The notes under the pieces: generated by a model
The model's database searches: none
The model's input: the letters and a program-made list of their open reading frames with translations, nothing else
Told to the model about the DNA's origin: nothing
Translations under genes and position numbers: made by a program
Part shown: in pieces, positions 6,633 to 13,056 of the stretch
Layout: each line of letters begins with the position of its first letter
Position numbering within the stretch: the first letter of the stretch is position 1
NCBI GenBank assembly: GCA_050258375.1
Contig: JBLMYQ010000021.1
Coordinates: 1-31,673, forward strand
DNA length: 31,673 nucleotides
Origin: JBLMYQ01 sp050258375
GTDB taxonomy: Bacteria; Bacillota; Clostridia; Acetivibrionales; UBA4821
Reading direction: 5' to 3'

Positions 6633-7826
6633 ATGAAAAATTCTAATTGGATTTACATTGTAATAATAGTCCTTCTGGCGGCAATAGGAATTGGAGTTGG
6701 CTTTTATTCCTACTCATCGTATTCAATTATAAAAAAAAGCAGCAAGCAAAATGCAGCTGTTGATTTTAAGAATGCAGTACCAAAGCAGCCGAATAAGTCT
6801 GAAATAAAACCGCCATCAACCCTAAGTGAATTCAAGGTAAAAGGTATTTATGTTACGGGCTGGTCTGCTGGAAATGAACCCAAAATTAATCATTTTATAA
6901 ATCTTTTAGCAAAAACCGAACTTAATACCCTTGTTATTGATGTTAAGGACGATCTTGGCAGAATTTCATATAAATCAGAAGTACCCCTTGCAAAAGAAAT
7001 AGGTGCAAATACATTAATGATTAATGATATACAAGCCTTAATGAAAAGACTTAAGGATAATAACATTCATACAATTGCAAGGATTGTTGCTTTTAAAGAT
7101 CCAATATTAGCAGAAAAAAAGCCTACACTTGCACTTAAAACTACTTCAGGAGCTATTTGGCATGACAGAAACAATACTGCATGGCTTAATCCGTTTAATC
7201 AGGCCTCATGGGCTTATAACATAGACCTCGCAAAAGAAGCTGTAAAAATTGGATTTGATGAAGTTCAATTTGATTATGTAAGATTTCCTGCAGATGGTAA
7301 GGTAAAAAATTTAAGCTATAATAAATCAGGGGTTACTCCAGATTTAACAAAGCCCATTAATGCTTTTCTAGCTAAAGCTAAAGCTGAAATGAATCAATTA
7401 GGAGTACCTTTATCAGCTGATATTTTCGGAATTGTAACTACAAACATTGGAGATATAGAAAAAATCGGGCAGGATTTAGAGTCATTGAGTTTAAGCTCCA
7501 ATTATATCTCTCCAATGGTTTATCCTTCACATTACGGTTTTGGAGAATACAAGATTAGAAAACCTGATTTTGAACCTTATAAGGTTGTTTATAAAAGTTT
7601 ATTTACTGCAAATGAACGGTTGAATAAACTCAAGGCAAAGCATGCCATTATTCGTCCATATTTACAGGATTTTTCAGCTCCATGGCTTGGCAGAGGAAAC
7701 TTCAAAAAATATACTGCTGAGGATGTTAGGTCTCAAATTAAAGCAGTATATGACAGTGGACTTCAAGAATGGATACTATGGAATGCAGGAAATAAATATA
7801 ATGAATCAGCACTGCTTAAGGAATAA
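6633..7826 (+). CDS. Membrane-anchored putative glycoside hydrolase (DUF4015, GH13-like TIM barrel)
   Basis: The protein has 397 residues. A single N-terminal hydrophobic segment (about 7-29) and a polar linker are followed by a barrel domain starting at KGIYVTGWSAG. The signatures of PF13200 are present: LNTLVIDVKDDLGRI, ARIVAFKDP, AWLNPFN, and FDEVQFDYVRFP near 208-219, whose Asp residues sit where GH13-related barrels keep their acids. The domain should act on a glycan outside the membrane, but substrate is unknown. AAAAGGAG lies nine bases before ATG. The stop is only four bases from the convergent dpaB stop, with no terminator between, so transcripts of the two genes probably overlap. 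Confidence 0.85.
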   Translation: MKNSNWIYIVIIVLLAAIGIGVGFYSYSSYSIIKKSSKQNAAVDFKNAVPKQPNKSEIKPPSTLSEFKVKGIYVTGWSAGNEPKINHFINLLAKTELNTLVIDVKDDLGRISYKSEVPLAKEIGANTLMINDIQALMKRLKDNNIHTIARIVAFKDPILAEKKPTLALKTTSGAIWHDRNNTAWLNPFNQASWAYNIDLAKEAVKIGFDEVQFDYVRFPADGKVKNLSYNKSGVTPDLTKPINAFLAKAKAEMNQLGVPLSADIFGIVTTNIGDIEKIGQDLESLSLSSNYISPMVYPSHYGFGEYKIRKPDFEPYKVVYKSLFTANERLNKLKAKHAIIRPYLQDFSAPWLGRGNFKKYTAEDVRSQIKAVYDSGLQEWILWNAGNKYNESALLKE

Positions 7827-7830
7827 TCTG

Positions 7831-8415
7831 CTACTTGCCTAAAAGTAAAGGCTGAATCTGCTTCCCTTTCAATGTTTCCAATATTGTATCTACGACAAGC
7901 TCCATTTTTGCAACTATTGAATTTTGTTTAACCAAAGGATTATCTTGGCTAAAAGGTATAAAAAATATATTTTTCGTATTTAGTAAAAGTCCTAAATTTT
8001 TAGCATTAGCTCCAAGCCCGTCGTTTGTAGAAACTCCTATAACTACGGGCTTATTATTTCTCAAATGAGCTTTTACTGCCATAAGTACAGTTGTATCTGT
8101 AATACCATTTGCCAGCTTTGCAAGTGTGTTACCTGTGCAAGGTGCAATAACAATCACGTCCAATGAAGATTCTGGTCCAATTGGCTCAGCTTCAGTAATA
8201 GTACTAATAATTTTCTTTTCAGTAATATCTTCAATTTTATTAATAAAATCCTCAGCTTTTCCAAACCTTGTATCAATGTTATACGACGCTTCGGACATAA
8301 TAGGAAATACCTCTGCTCCCTCTTCAACCAGCTTTTGTATTTCTGGAATAATCTTTGCAAACGTACAAAATGAACCTGTTAATGCAAAACCTACCTTAAT
8401 ATTTTGAAGACGCAA
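7831..8415 (-). CDS. dpaB: Dipicolinate synthase subunit B (DpaB/SpoVFB)
   Basis: This 194-residue flavoprotein-fold protein (PF02441 type) is the B subunit of dipicolinate synthase. With DpaA it makes dipicolinic acid in the mother cell for loading into the spore core. Motifs are GFALTGSFCTF (9-19), PIMSEASY, and the flavin-binding VIAPCTGNTLAKLANG (88-103). The start is TTG, with AGGAGG seven bases upstream. It is unusual that dpaA is not next to it: the upstream neighbour is a threonine dehydratase on the same strand behind a terminator. A possible SigK-type promoter lies at 8461-8487. Confidence 0.9.
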   Translation of the reverse strand: MRLQNIKVGFALTGSFCTFAKIIPEIQKLVEEGAEVFPIMSEASYNIDTRFGKAEDFINKIEDITEKKIISTITEAEPIGPESSLDVIVIAPCTGNTLAKLANGITDTTVLMAVKAHLRNNKPVVIGVSTNDGLGANAKNLGLLLNTKNIFFIPFSQDNPLVKQNSIVAKMELVVDTILETLKGKQIQPLLLGK

Positions 8416-8460
8416 GTTTTAGCCTCCTTTCCATGCTTAAATTTAATCATTAATTTAATT

Positions 8461-8487
8461 CATTTTATGAAAAATCACCAAAAGAGT
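8461..8487 (-). promoter_or_regulatory. Possible SigK-type (late mother cell) promoter for dpaB
   Basis: On the minus strand, AC (8486-8487) is followed after 16 bases by CATAAAATG (8461-8469). The B. subtilis SigK pattern is AC, 16-17 bases, CATANNNTA, so this matches except at the last base. spoVF is SigK-controlled in Bacillus, which fits, but the consensus is short and chance matches occur. Confidence 0.4.
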
Positions 8488-8495
8488 TCCTACAT

Positions 8496-8529
8496 AAAAA
8501 ATAAGAAACCACAATGTTTCTTATTTTTT
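8496..8529 (-). terminator. Terminator of the threonine dehydratase gene
   Basis: AAAAAATAAGAAAC and its exact complement give a 14-bp stem with a six-base loop and a T-run on either strand. It lies 27 bases after the dehydratase stop and isolates dpaB from it. Confidence 0.8.
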
Positions 8530-8555
8530 TATAGTTATTAATCATATTAATAATC

Positions 8556-9506
8556 TTAAATTAATTTCCTTAACTTTTCTAATTCAAGATTGCCTCCGCT
8601 TAACACAATTCCTACTTTTTCTCCTTTTTTTATTTTTGTTCTCTCTGATAATAAAGCAGCCAACCCAACAGCTCCTGCTCCCTCGACTAAAATTTTAGCT
8701 CTTTGAAGAAGCAAAAACAAGCTTTCTTTTGTCTCTTTCTCTGATACAATGATAATATCATCAACATATCTTTTTATTATCTCATAAGGTAAATCACCAC
8801 AAGTATTTATCGCAATTCCGTCAGCGATAGTGGGCTTGCCCGGAACCTCTACTACTTTACCAGTACTGATGGAAAGTCTTACAGATTCATAGCCCTCAAT
8901 TTCTACTCCAACTATCTTGATTGATGGTTTTAAAGCTTTCGCAGCAATGGCTATTCCAGAAATAAGTCCTCCTCCGCCAACTGGAACAATTATAGTTTCA
9001 AGCCCGGGTAATTCTTCAAGCATTTCAATACCAATGGTTCCTTGACCTGCAATTATCTTTGAATCATCATAAGGATGAATAAATATTTGTTCTTTTCCCT
9101 GCCTTTGAAGTGCAAATTTCTTTGCCTCTTCAATGCTATTGCCCTGTATTATAACCTCTGCCCCATAATTTTTAGCAGCGTGAATCTTGTATTGAGGAAC
9201 ACTTTTGGGCATTACAACTGTAGATTTTATACCGAATATTGAAGCAGCAAGCGCAACTCCTTGCGCATGATTTCCCGCCGATACTGCTATAATAGATTTA
9301 TTCTTTTCTTCATCACTTAAGCTTGATATTTTATTGTAAGCACCTCTTATTTTAAACGAACCCGTTTTTTGCATATTTTCCGGTTTAAAATATACTTTAG
9401 TACCGCTTATTGTACTTAATTGAGATGAATATATTAAATTGGTCTTGTTAATTACTCCTTCAAGTTTCTCTTGGACTTTTTTTACTTCTTCAAAAGTCAC
9501 CATCAC
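8556..9506 (-). CDS. PLP-dependent threonine dehydratase, catabolic type without ACT domain
   Basis: The enzyme deaminates threonine to 2-oxobutyrate and ammonia, and related proteins act on serine. The 316 residues hold a complete fold II PLP catalytic domain: Schiff-base Lys52 in TGSFKIRGA, SAGNHAQG (76-83), and the phosphate-cradling GGGGL (177-181). It stops at VLSGGN plus 12 residues, where biosynthetic IlvA continues into an ACT regulatory region. No ACT-like sequence follows in any frame. It is therefore TdcB-like, and serine racemase is a possible alternative. The frame opens with GTG-ATG. GGAGG is six bases from the GTG and nine from the ATG (9503), so either may be used. Isoleucine feedback is not expected. 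Confidence 0.88.
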   Translation of the reverse strand: MMVTFEEVKKVQEKLEGVINKTNLIYSSQLSTISGTKVYFKPENMQKTGSFKIRGAYNKISSLSDEEKNKSIIAVSAGNHAQGVALAASIFGIKSTVVMPKSVPQYKIHAAKNYGAEVIIQGNSIEEAKKFALQRQGKEQIFIHPYDDSKIIAGQGTIGIEMLEELPGLETIIVPVGGGGLISGIAIAAKALKPSIKIVGVEIEGYESVRLSISTGKVVEVPGKPTIADGIAINTCGDLPYEIIKRYVDDIIIVSEKETKESLFLLLQRAKILVEGAGAVGLAALLSERTKIKKGEKVGIVLSGGNLELEKLRKLI

Positions 9507-9685
9507 AATCAGCCTCCGCTCATAATTTCCCCCAAATTGTCATATAAAATGCAAGCATGTAAATGTATGTTAATGAATTATTGCTTACATTAAAGAATAA
9601 TTTGTTGTTACTGACATGAATAACAAAACCAAAATATGTATATAGTATTGATAGGAAGCTTATTGTTATAAAAGGAGGCTGCAAA

Positions 9686-9898
9686 ATGGAAGATAATATT
9701 GAAAGCCTAAATTCACATTTGCAAGCTAAAAAACTGCTGGAAAGAATACAAGAAAAGATTACTCAAAGCAGTGAAACTTCAGTTATTACTGAAACTGCAC
9801 CTGATGCCTATATAGCAGAGCTGGTTTTAATACAGCTTAAAGCTAACGGATATAAGGTTTCCAGATATGAGAATATTTTATCAGTTCCTACTAACTAG
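9686..9898 (+). CDS. Small protein of unknown function (70 aa)
   Basis: I do not recognise this family. The 70 residues are soluble-looking: an N-terminal amphipathic helix (about 1-30, AKKLLERIQEKI), a Ser/Thr-rich middle (SSETSVITET), and a C-terminal region that looks like helix-strand (AELVLIQLKANGYKV). There are no cysteines, signal peptide or membrane segment. An AAAAGGAGG ribosome binding site with good spacing and an own terminator (9916-9949) argue that it is expressed. It stands alone between genes on the other strand. Its 160-bp upstream region is very AT-rich and has no clear sigma-A promoter, so a sporulation sigma factor is possible but unproven. Confidence 0.75.
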   Translation: MEDNIESLNSHLQAKKLLERIQEKITQSSETSVITETAPDAYIAELVLIQLKANGYKVSRYENILSVPTN

Positions 9899-9915
9899 AT
9901 TACAAATATTACTTT

Positions 9916-9949
9916 AAAGGTGGTATTCCGTAATGAAATACCACCTTTT
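9916..9949. terminator. Terminator of the 70-aa gene
   Basis: AAAGGTGGTATT (9916-9927) pairs with AATACCACCTTT (9937-9948), twelve base pairs with a nine-base loop. The T-run is only four long. The right arm touches the stop of the convergent CoA-binding gene, so the hairpin may serve both. Confidence 0.7.
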
Positions 9950-10322
9950 ATGTTTCTACCAAAACGCATGCCTGGATAGTTTCTATCCCTTTTTCTTTAG
10001 CAAAATCAAGAAGCTCATCATTAAAAGTTCCCGGCTGCAGCCATACATATTTAATTCCAAGAGCAGAAGCCTCTTCTATTGTCTTCATTCCATGCTTTGG
10101 TGATACCACCAAGTTTATAACATCTGGTTTTTGTGGTAAGCTCATTAAATTCGGGTAGCACTTCTCTCCAAAAATATTTTCATAGTTGGGGTTTACCGGC
10201 ATTACATTATAGCCTAGATTTTTTAATCTTTTAAATATCTTACATCCATACTTCTCTTTATTTTCGCTAGCACCAACAACCACCCACGTTTTAAGCTTAA
10301 GCAGCTCCTTAACTTCCATCAT
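9948..10322 (-). CDS. CoA-binding domain protein (YccU/CoA_binding_2 family)
   Basis: This 124-residue single-domain protein has a Rossmann-like CoA-binding fold (PF13380). The nucleotide loop is VVVGASENKEKYG (residues 14-26), followed by GYNVMPVNPNY and KPDVINLVVSP. The C-terminal IKYVWLQPGTFN and acidic helix are also typical. The family resembles the CoA-binding part of succinyl-CoA synthetase but has no known reaction, so only ligand binding can be claimed. The frame opens with two ATG codons, and AAGGAC lies eight bases before the first. It lies 23 bases after the YigZ-family stop on the same strand, so the two may be cotranscribed. Confidence 0.88.
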   Translation of the reverse strand: MMEVKELLKLKTWVVVGASENKEKYGCKIFKRLKNLGYNVMPVNPNYENIFGEKCYPNLMSLPQKPDVINLVVSPKHGMKTIEEASALGIKYVWLQPGTFNDELLDFAKEKGIETIQACVLVET

Positions 10323-10345
10323 CCAATCACAGTCCTTTCAAAATT

Positions 10346-10972
10346 TTATTCTATATAGTAATCTCTATCAATTTCATCTATTTGCAATCCACCTCCGGTA
10401 AGTTCCAAAATTACTTTTTTTAGTTTTTCAAGCTTATTTATAGGAACAGCTATATATATATCTATAAGGTCTGCATATATTGTATCAATTATGCAGCATC
10501 CTTCATTACTTGAAATTGCCTGAATCCTGGTCAAAAGGTTATAATCTATCCTCATATGTACTTTTGCTGACCATATCTTTTCAACAATTCCAGCTGCTTT
10601 TATTCCTTCTCCGGCAGATTTTGAATAAGCCCTGACCAGTCCACCGGTTCCAAGCAAAATTCCTCCGAAATATCTAGTGACAACTACAATTACATCTTCC
10701 ACTCCTTGATTCTTTATTGTTTGAAGAATTGGCATTCCGGCTGTTCCCGATGGTTCCCCTTCGTCTGAAAATTTTTGTATGCCAGAGTCCCCTCCTATAT
10801 AATAAGCATAAACGTTATGTCGGGCATCCCAGTATTTCTTTTTTATTGTTTCGTAAAACTCCATTGCCTCTTCTTCTGAAGCTATTCTTCTTACATGTGC
10901 AATAAATTTTGATTTTTTTTCAATTATTTCAGCTGTCCCTTCACTTTTAACCGTTTTGTATCTTTCCCGCAT
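10346..10972 (-). CDS. YigZ/IMPACT family protein (UPF0029)
   Basis: The protein has an N-terminal IMPACT (UPF0029) domain and a C-terminal DUF1949 domain. The signatures KSKFIAHVRRI, DARHNVYAY, SDEGEPSGTAGMPIL and the glycine-rich YFGGILLGTGGLVRAY are all present. Relatives bind nucleic acid or ribosomes and E. coli YigZ has been linked to proteolysis, but the role is unsettled. The ATG at 10972 was chosen over a TTG 27 bases upstream because GGAGG lies seven bases before it, while the upstream TTG falls inside a palindrome (10996-11031). That gives 208 residues, a normal length. The CoA-binding gene follows directly. Confidence 0.9.
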   Translation of the reverse strand: MRERYKTVKSEGTAEIIEKKSKFIAHVRRIASEEEAMEFYETIKKKYWDARHNVYAYYIGGDSGIQKFSDEGEPSGTAGMPILQTIKNQGVEDVIVVVTRYFGGILLGTGGLVRAYSKSAGEGIKAAGIVEKIWSAKVHMRIDYNLLTRIQAISSNEGCCIIDTIYADLIDIYIAVPINKLEKLKKVILELTGGGLQIDEIDRDYYIE

Positions 10973-10995
10973 TTTACTCCCTCCAACCCTGAAGG

Positions 10996-11031
10996 GCAAT
11001 TAGGGACGGTTGTTTAACCGTCCCTAATTGC
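10996..11031. repeat. REP-like palindrome with GGGACGG core
   Basis: GCAATTAGGGACGGTT and its exact complement form a 16-bp stem with a GTTT loop, in the gap between the NUDIX gene and the YigZ-family gene. There is no T-run on either strand. From memory, palindromes with a TTAGGGACGG core recur between genes in many Firmicutes and resemble REP elements mobilised by IS200-like Y1 transposases. Only one copy is in this window. Confidence 0.75.
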
Positions 11032-11082
11032 ATAATTTATTTTAATATAAAATAGTTTTCATTCCAATTAGTTTCAAAATTA

Positions 11083-11493
11083 TTAATATTCCTTATATTT
11101 CTTATAGGATAGGCTTACAAGTGATTTATCCTGACTATATGTTATTTTTTCAAGGGCTTCATTTATGTCAAAAAATCCACCTTCCTGAAAATTATCTTCT
11201 GTGCTGATATTATATTCCCTACTTTTAGCTTTCATTAAGTACCATGTAATTTTATTGCAAACTGGTTTCTGTCTGGATAACGAAAAAAATTCATAACTTG
11301 TATTTCCTGCGGTCGATACTATTTCAGCCTCAAGCCCGCCTTCCTCTTTTACTCTCCTAACTGCTATTTCAGCTGATAGGTCACCATTCTTTATAACTCC
11401 TTTTGGGAGAACCCATTCTCCTTTTTCGTTTTTGAGGAGAAAAACTTTATCTTCATGAAACACTACGCCACCTGCGCAATTTCTAACTAACAT
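11083..11493 (-). CDS. NUDIX-fold protein with a non-canonical Nudix box
   Basis: This 136-residue protein has the NUDIX layout: CAGGVVF strand, EWVLPKG before the box, and KITWYLMKA in the second half. The box, residues 32-54, reads G-VIKNG-D-LSAEIAV-R-R-V-KEEGGL. Compared with Gx5Ex7REUxEExGU, the first Glu is Asp38 and the Glu of the RE pair is Arg47, while Glu50 and Glu51 are kept. The RE glutamate is a metal ligand in MutT, so hydrolysis may be weak or altered, or the protein may only bind a nucleotide. AAAGGGG lies upstream of the ATG. It follows htrA on the same strand after a 123-bp gap without a terminator. Confidence 0.85.
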   Translation of the reverse strand: MLVRNCAGGVVFHEDKVFLLKNEKGEWVLPKGVIKNGDLSAEIAVRRVKEEGGLEAEIVSTAGNTSYEFFSLSRQKPVCNKITWYLMKAKSREYNISTEDNFQEGGFFDINEALEKITYSQDKSLVSLSYKKYKEY

Positions 11494-11616
11494 GTCAAAA
11501 ACCCCTTTCTAGTTATTAATTTAGGATTTTGAGGCTTTAAACACCCTCCTTTCACATATATTTCTATTTATCACTATCATACCTTAATTACTCTAACTAT
11601 TCAATATCGAAATATT

Positions 11617-12888
11617 CTATCTTTCTTCGGTTAGTTTAATACTAAGCGTCTTTTTTTGGCTATCCCTTATAATTGTTACCTTTACAGAATCTCCAACTTT
11701 ATATTTCTTTTTAATATCATTTATTTCTTGAATAGTTTTTACTTGCTTCCCTCCAAACTCAACAATTACGTCTCCAACCTGTATTCCGCCTCTTTCCGCT
11801 CCACTAAATTGAGTAACCTGATTAACGTATACACCGATAGGCAGACCATATTGCTGCGCTGTCTTTTCATCTATATTAACCCCACCAATACCAAACAGTG
11901 GTCTTTTCACATATGTGTACTTTATTAACTCTTCCATTATTGGCTTAACTTCATTAATAGGAATTGCAAACCCTAATCCTTCAACACCTGTAGAACCTAT
12001 TTTTATTGTATTTATGCCTATAACCTTCCCTGCAGAATTTACTAGTGCTCCTCCGCTATTTCCAGGATTAATCGCTGCATCTGTTTGGATAAGATTTAGC
12101 GTCTTTTCATCAATATCTATCGTTCTATTTACTGCACTAATAACCCCAGCTGTTACAGAACCTGCAAATTCCATACCAAGTGGATTACCGATTGCTACAG
12201 CCAATTCTCCAACTTTAACCTGGGACGAATCCCCGAATTCTGCAACAGGAAGGTTATCCTGATCAATTTTTACTACTGCCAAATCTGTTTTTGCATCTCC
12301 CCCTATAATTTTTGCAGAAATAGGCTTTTTATTGTTATTAGGAAGATATACCTCAACCTTACCGGTCTGTTTTCCACCTTGGTATGCACTTTCAATGACA
12401 TGGTAATTGGTTAATATACATCCATCTTTTCTTACTATTATACCTGAACCTTCTCCCTTAGCTTCACTTTCAGCATCTCCAAAAAAAGCAAATGGGTCAT
12501 TTACTTTGTATATTACTTTTATTCCCACTATTGAAGGACCTACTTTTTCGGCTATTCCTACAACCGGTGACGTTGTCTTTTCTACCTCGACCTTCTTAAC
12601 TAGCGTTGCCGTCTTATCAAGACCATTCAAAACCTTCGAAGTAATTCCCGGGAAAAGTGTCCCCGCTGTCTGATTGACTACAGGAGCCATTATAGGCGTT
12701 CCCACAACAAGAACGGCCCCAACAATCAGCCCTCCTATAACGGAGCTTGCAAGCCCAGTAATTATATAACCCCATAAATTATTCTTTGATGTCTTTTTTC
12801 TTGAATCATTATAATAAAAGGGTGAGTTATTATTGTCTTTTTTACTTTCATTGTTGTTTGAAAAACCACCATAATTAAATTCGTTCAT
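11617..12888 (-). CDS. htrA: HtrA/DegP-like membrane-anchored serine protease
   Basis: This is a surface quality-control protease of 423 residues. A polar, Asn-rich cytoplasmic tail (1-36) precedes one transmembrane helix (about 38-64) and a trypsin-like S1C domain (about 105-315). The catalytic triad is visible: His163 in TNYHVIES, Asp202 in TDLAVVKI, and Ser278 in NPGNSGG. One PDZ domain follows (about 330-420), with the carboxylate-binding strand near RPLFGIGG. The fold should face the outside and degrade misfolded exported proteins. GAAAGGGG lies six bases before ATG. The gene starts alone and the NUDIX gene lies downstream. Confidence 0.95.
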   Translation of the reverse strand: MNEFNYGGFSNNNESKKDNNNSPFYYNDSRKKTSKNNLWGYIITGLASSVIGGLIVGAVLVVGTPIMAPVVNQTAGTLFPGITSKVLNGLDKTATLVKKVEVEKTTSPVVGIAEKVGPSIVGIKVIYKVNDPFAFFGDAESEAKGEGSGIIVRKDGCILTNYHVIESAYQGGKQTGKVEVYLPNNNKKPISAKIIGGDAKTDLAVVKIDQDNLPVAEFGDSSQVKVGELAVAIGNPLGMEFAGSVTAGVISAVNRTIDIDEKTLNLIQTDAAINPGNSGGALVNSAGKVIGINTIKIGSTGVEGLGFAIPINEVKPIMEELIKYTYVKRPLFGIGGVNIDEKTAQQYGLPIGVYVNQVTQFSGAERGGIQVGDVIVEFGGKQVKTIQEINDIKKKYKVGDSVKVTIIRDSQKKTLSIKLTEER

Positions 12889-13014
12889 AAAGCATCCCCT
12901 TTCAATATTGATTTTTAGATTTTTATAAGTATTCTGTATTAATATTTTATTATTATTGCGAATATATTCAAGATTTTTGTACCCTTAAAATAGTTTAAAT
13001 TCATTAGTTTAAAT

Positions 13015-13043
13015 AAAAAAGCTCTTATTAAAAGAGCTTTTTT
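13015..13043 (-). terminator. Terminator of the nfeD-SPFH-zapA-U32 unit
   Basis: AAAAAAGCTCTT (13015-13026) and AAGAGCTTTTTT (13032-13043) pair fully, with a T-run on the minus strand formed by the A tract. It lies 13 bases after the U32 gene stop. Confidence 0.85.
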
Positions 13044-13056
13044 ATTAATTTCTTAA

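Noticed and set aside
10973..10999. Upstream TTG start for the YigZ-family gene
   Set aside because: It falls in the REP-like palindrome and lacks a ribosome site; the ATG at 10972 has GGAGG at seven bases.
11546..11562. Very good ribosome-site-like sequence (GAAAGGAGGG, minus strand) between htrA and the NUDIX gene
   Set aside because: The only start near it is a GTG touching the site, opening a frame of seven codons.
11915..12262. 115-codon open frame antisense to htrA
   Set aside because: It lies fully opposite the conserved protease core and lacks a ribosome site.
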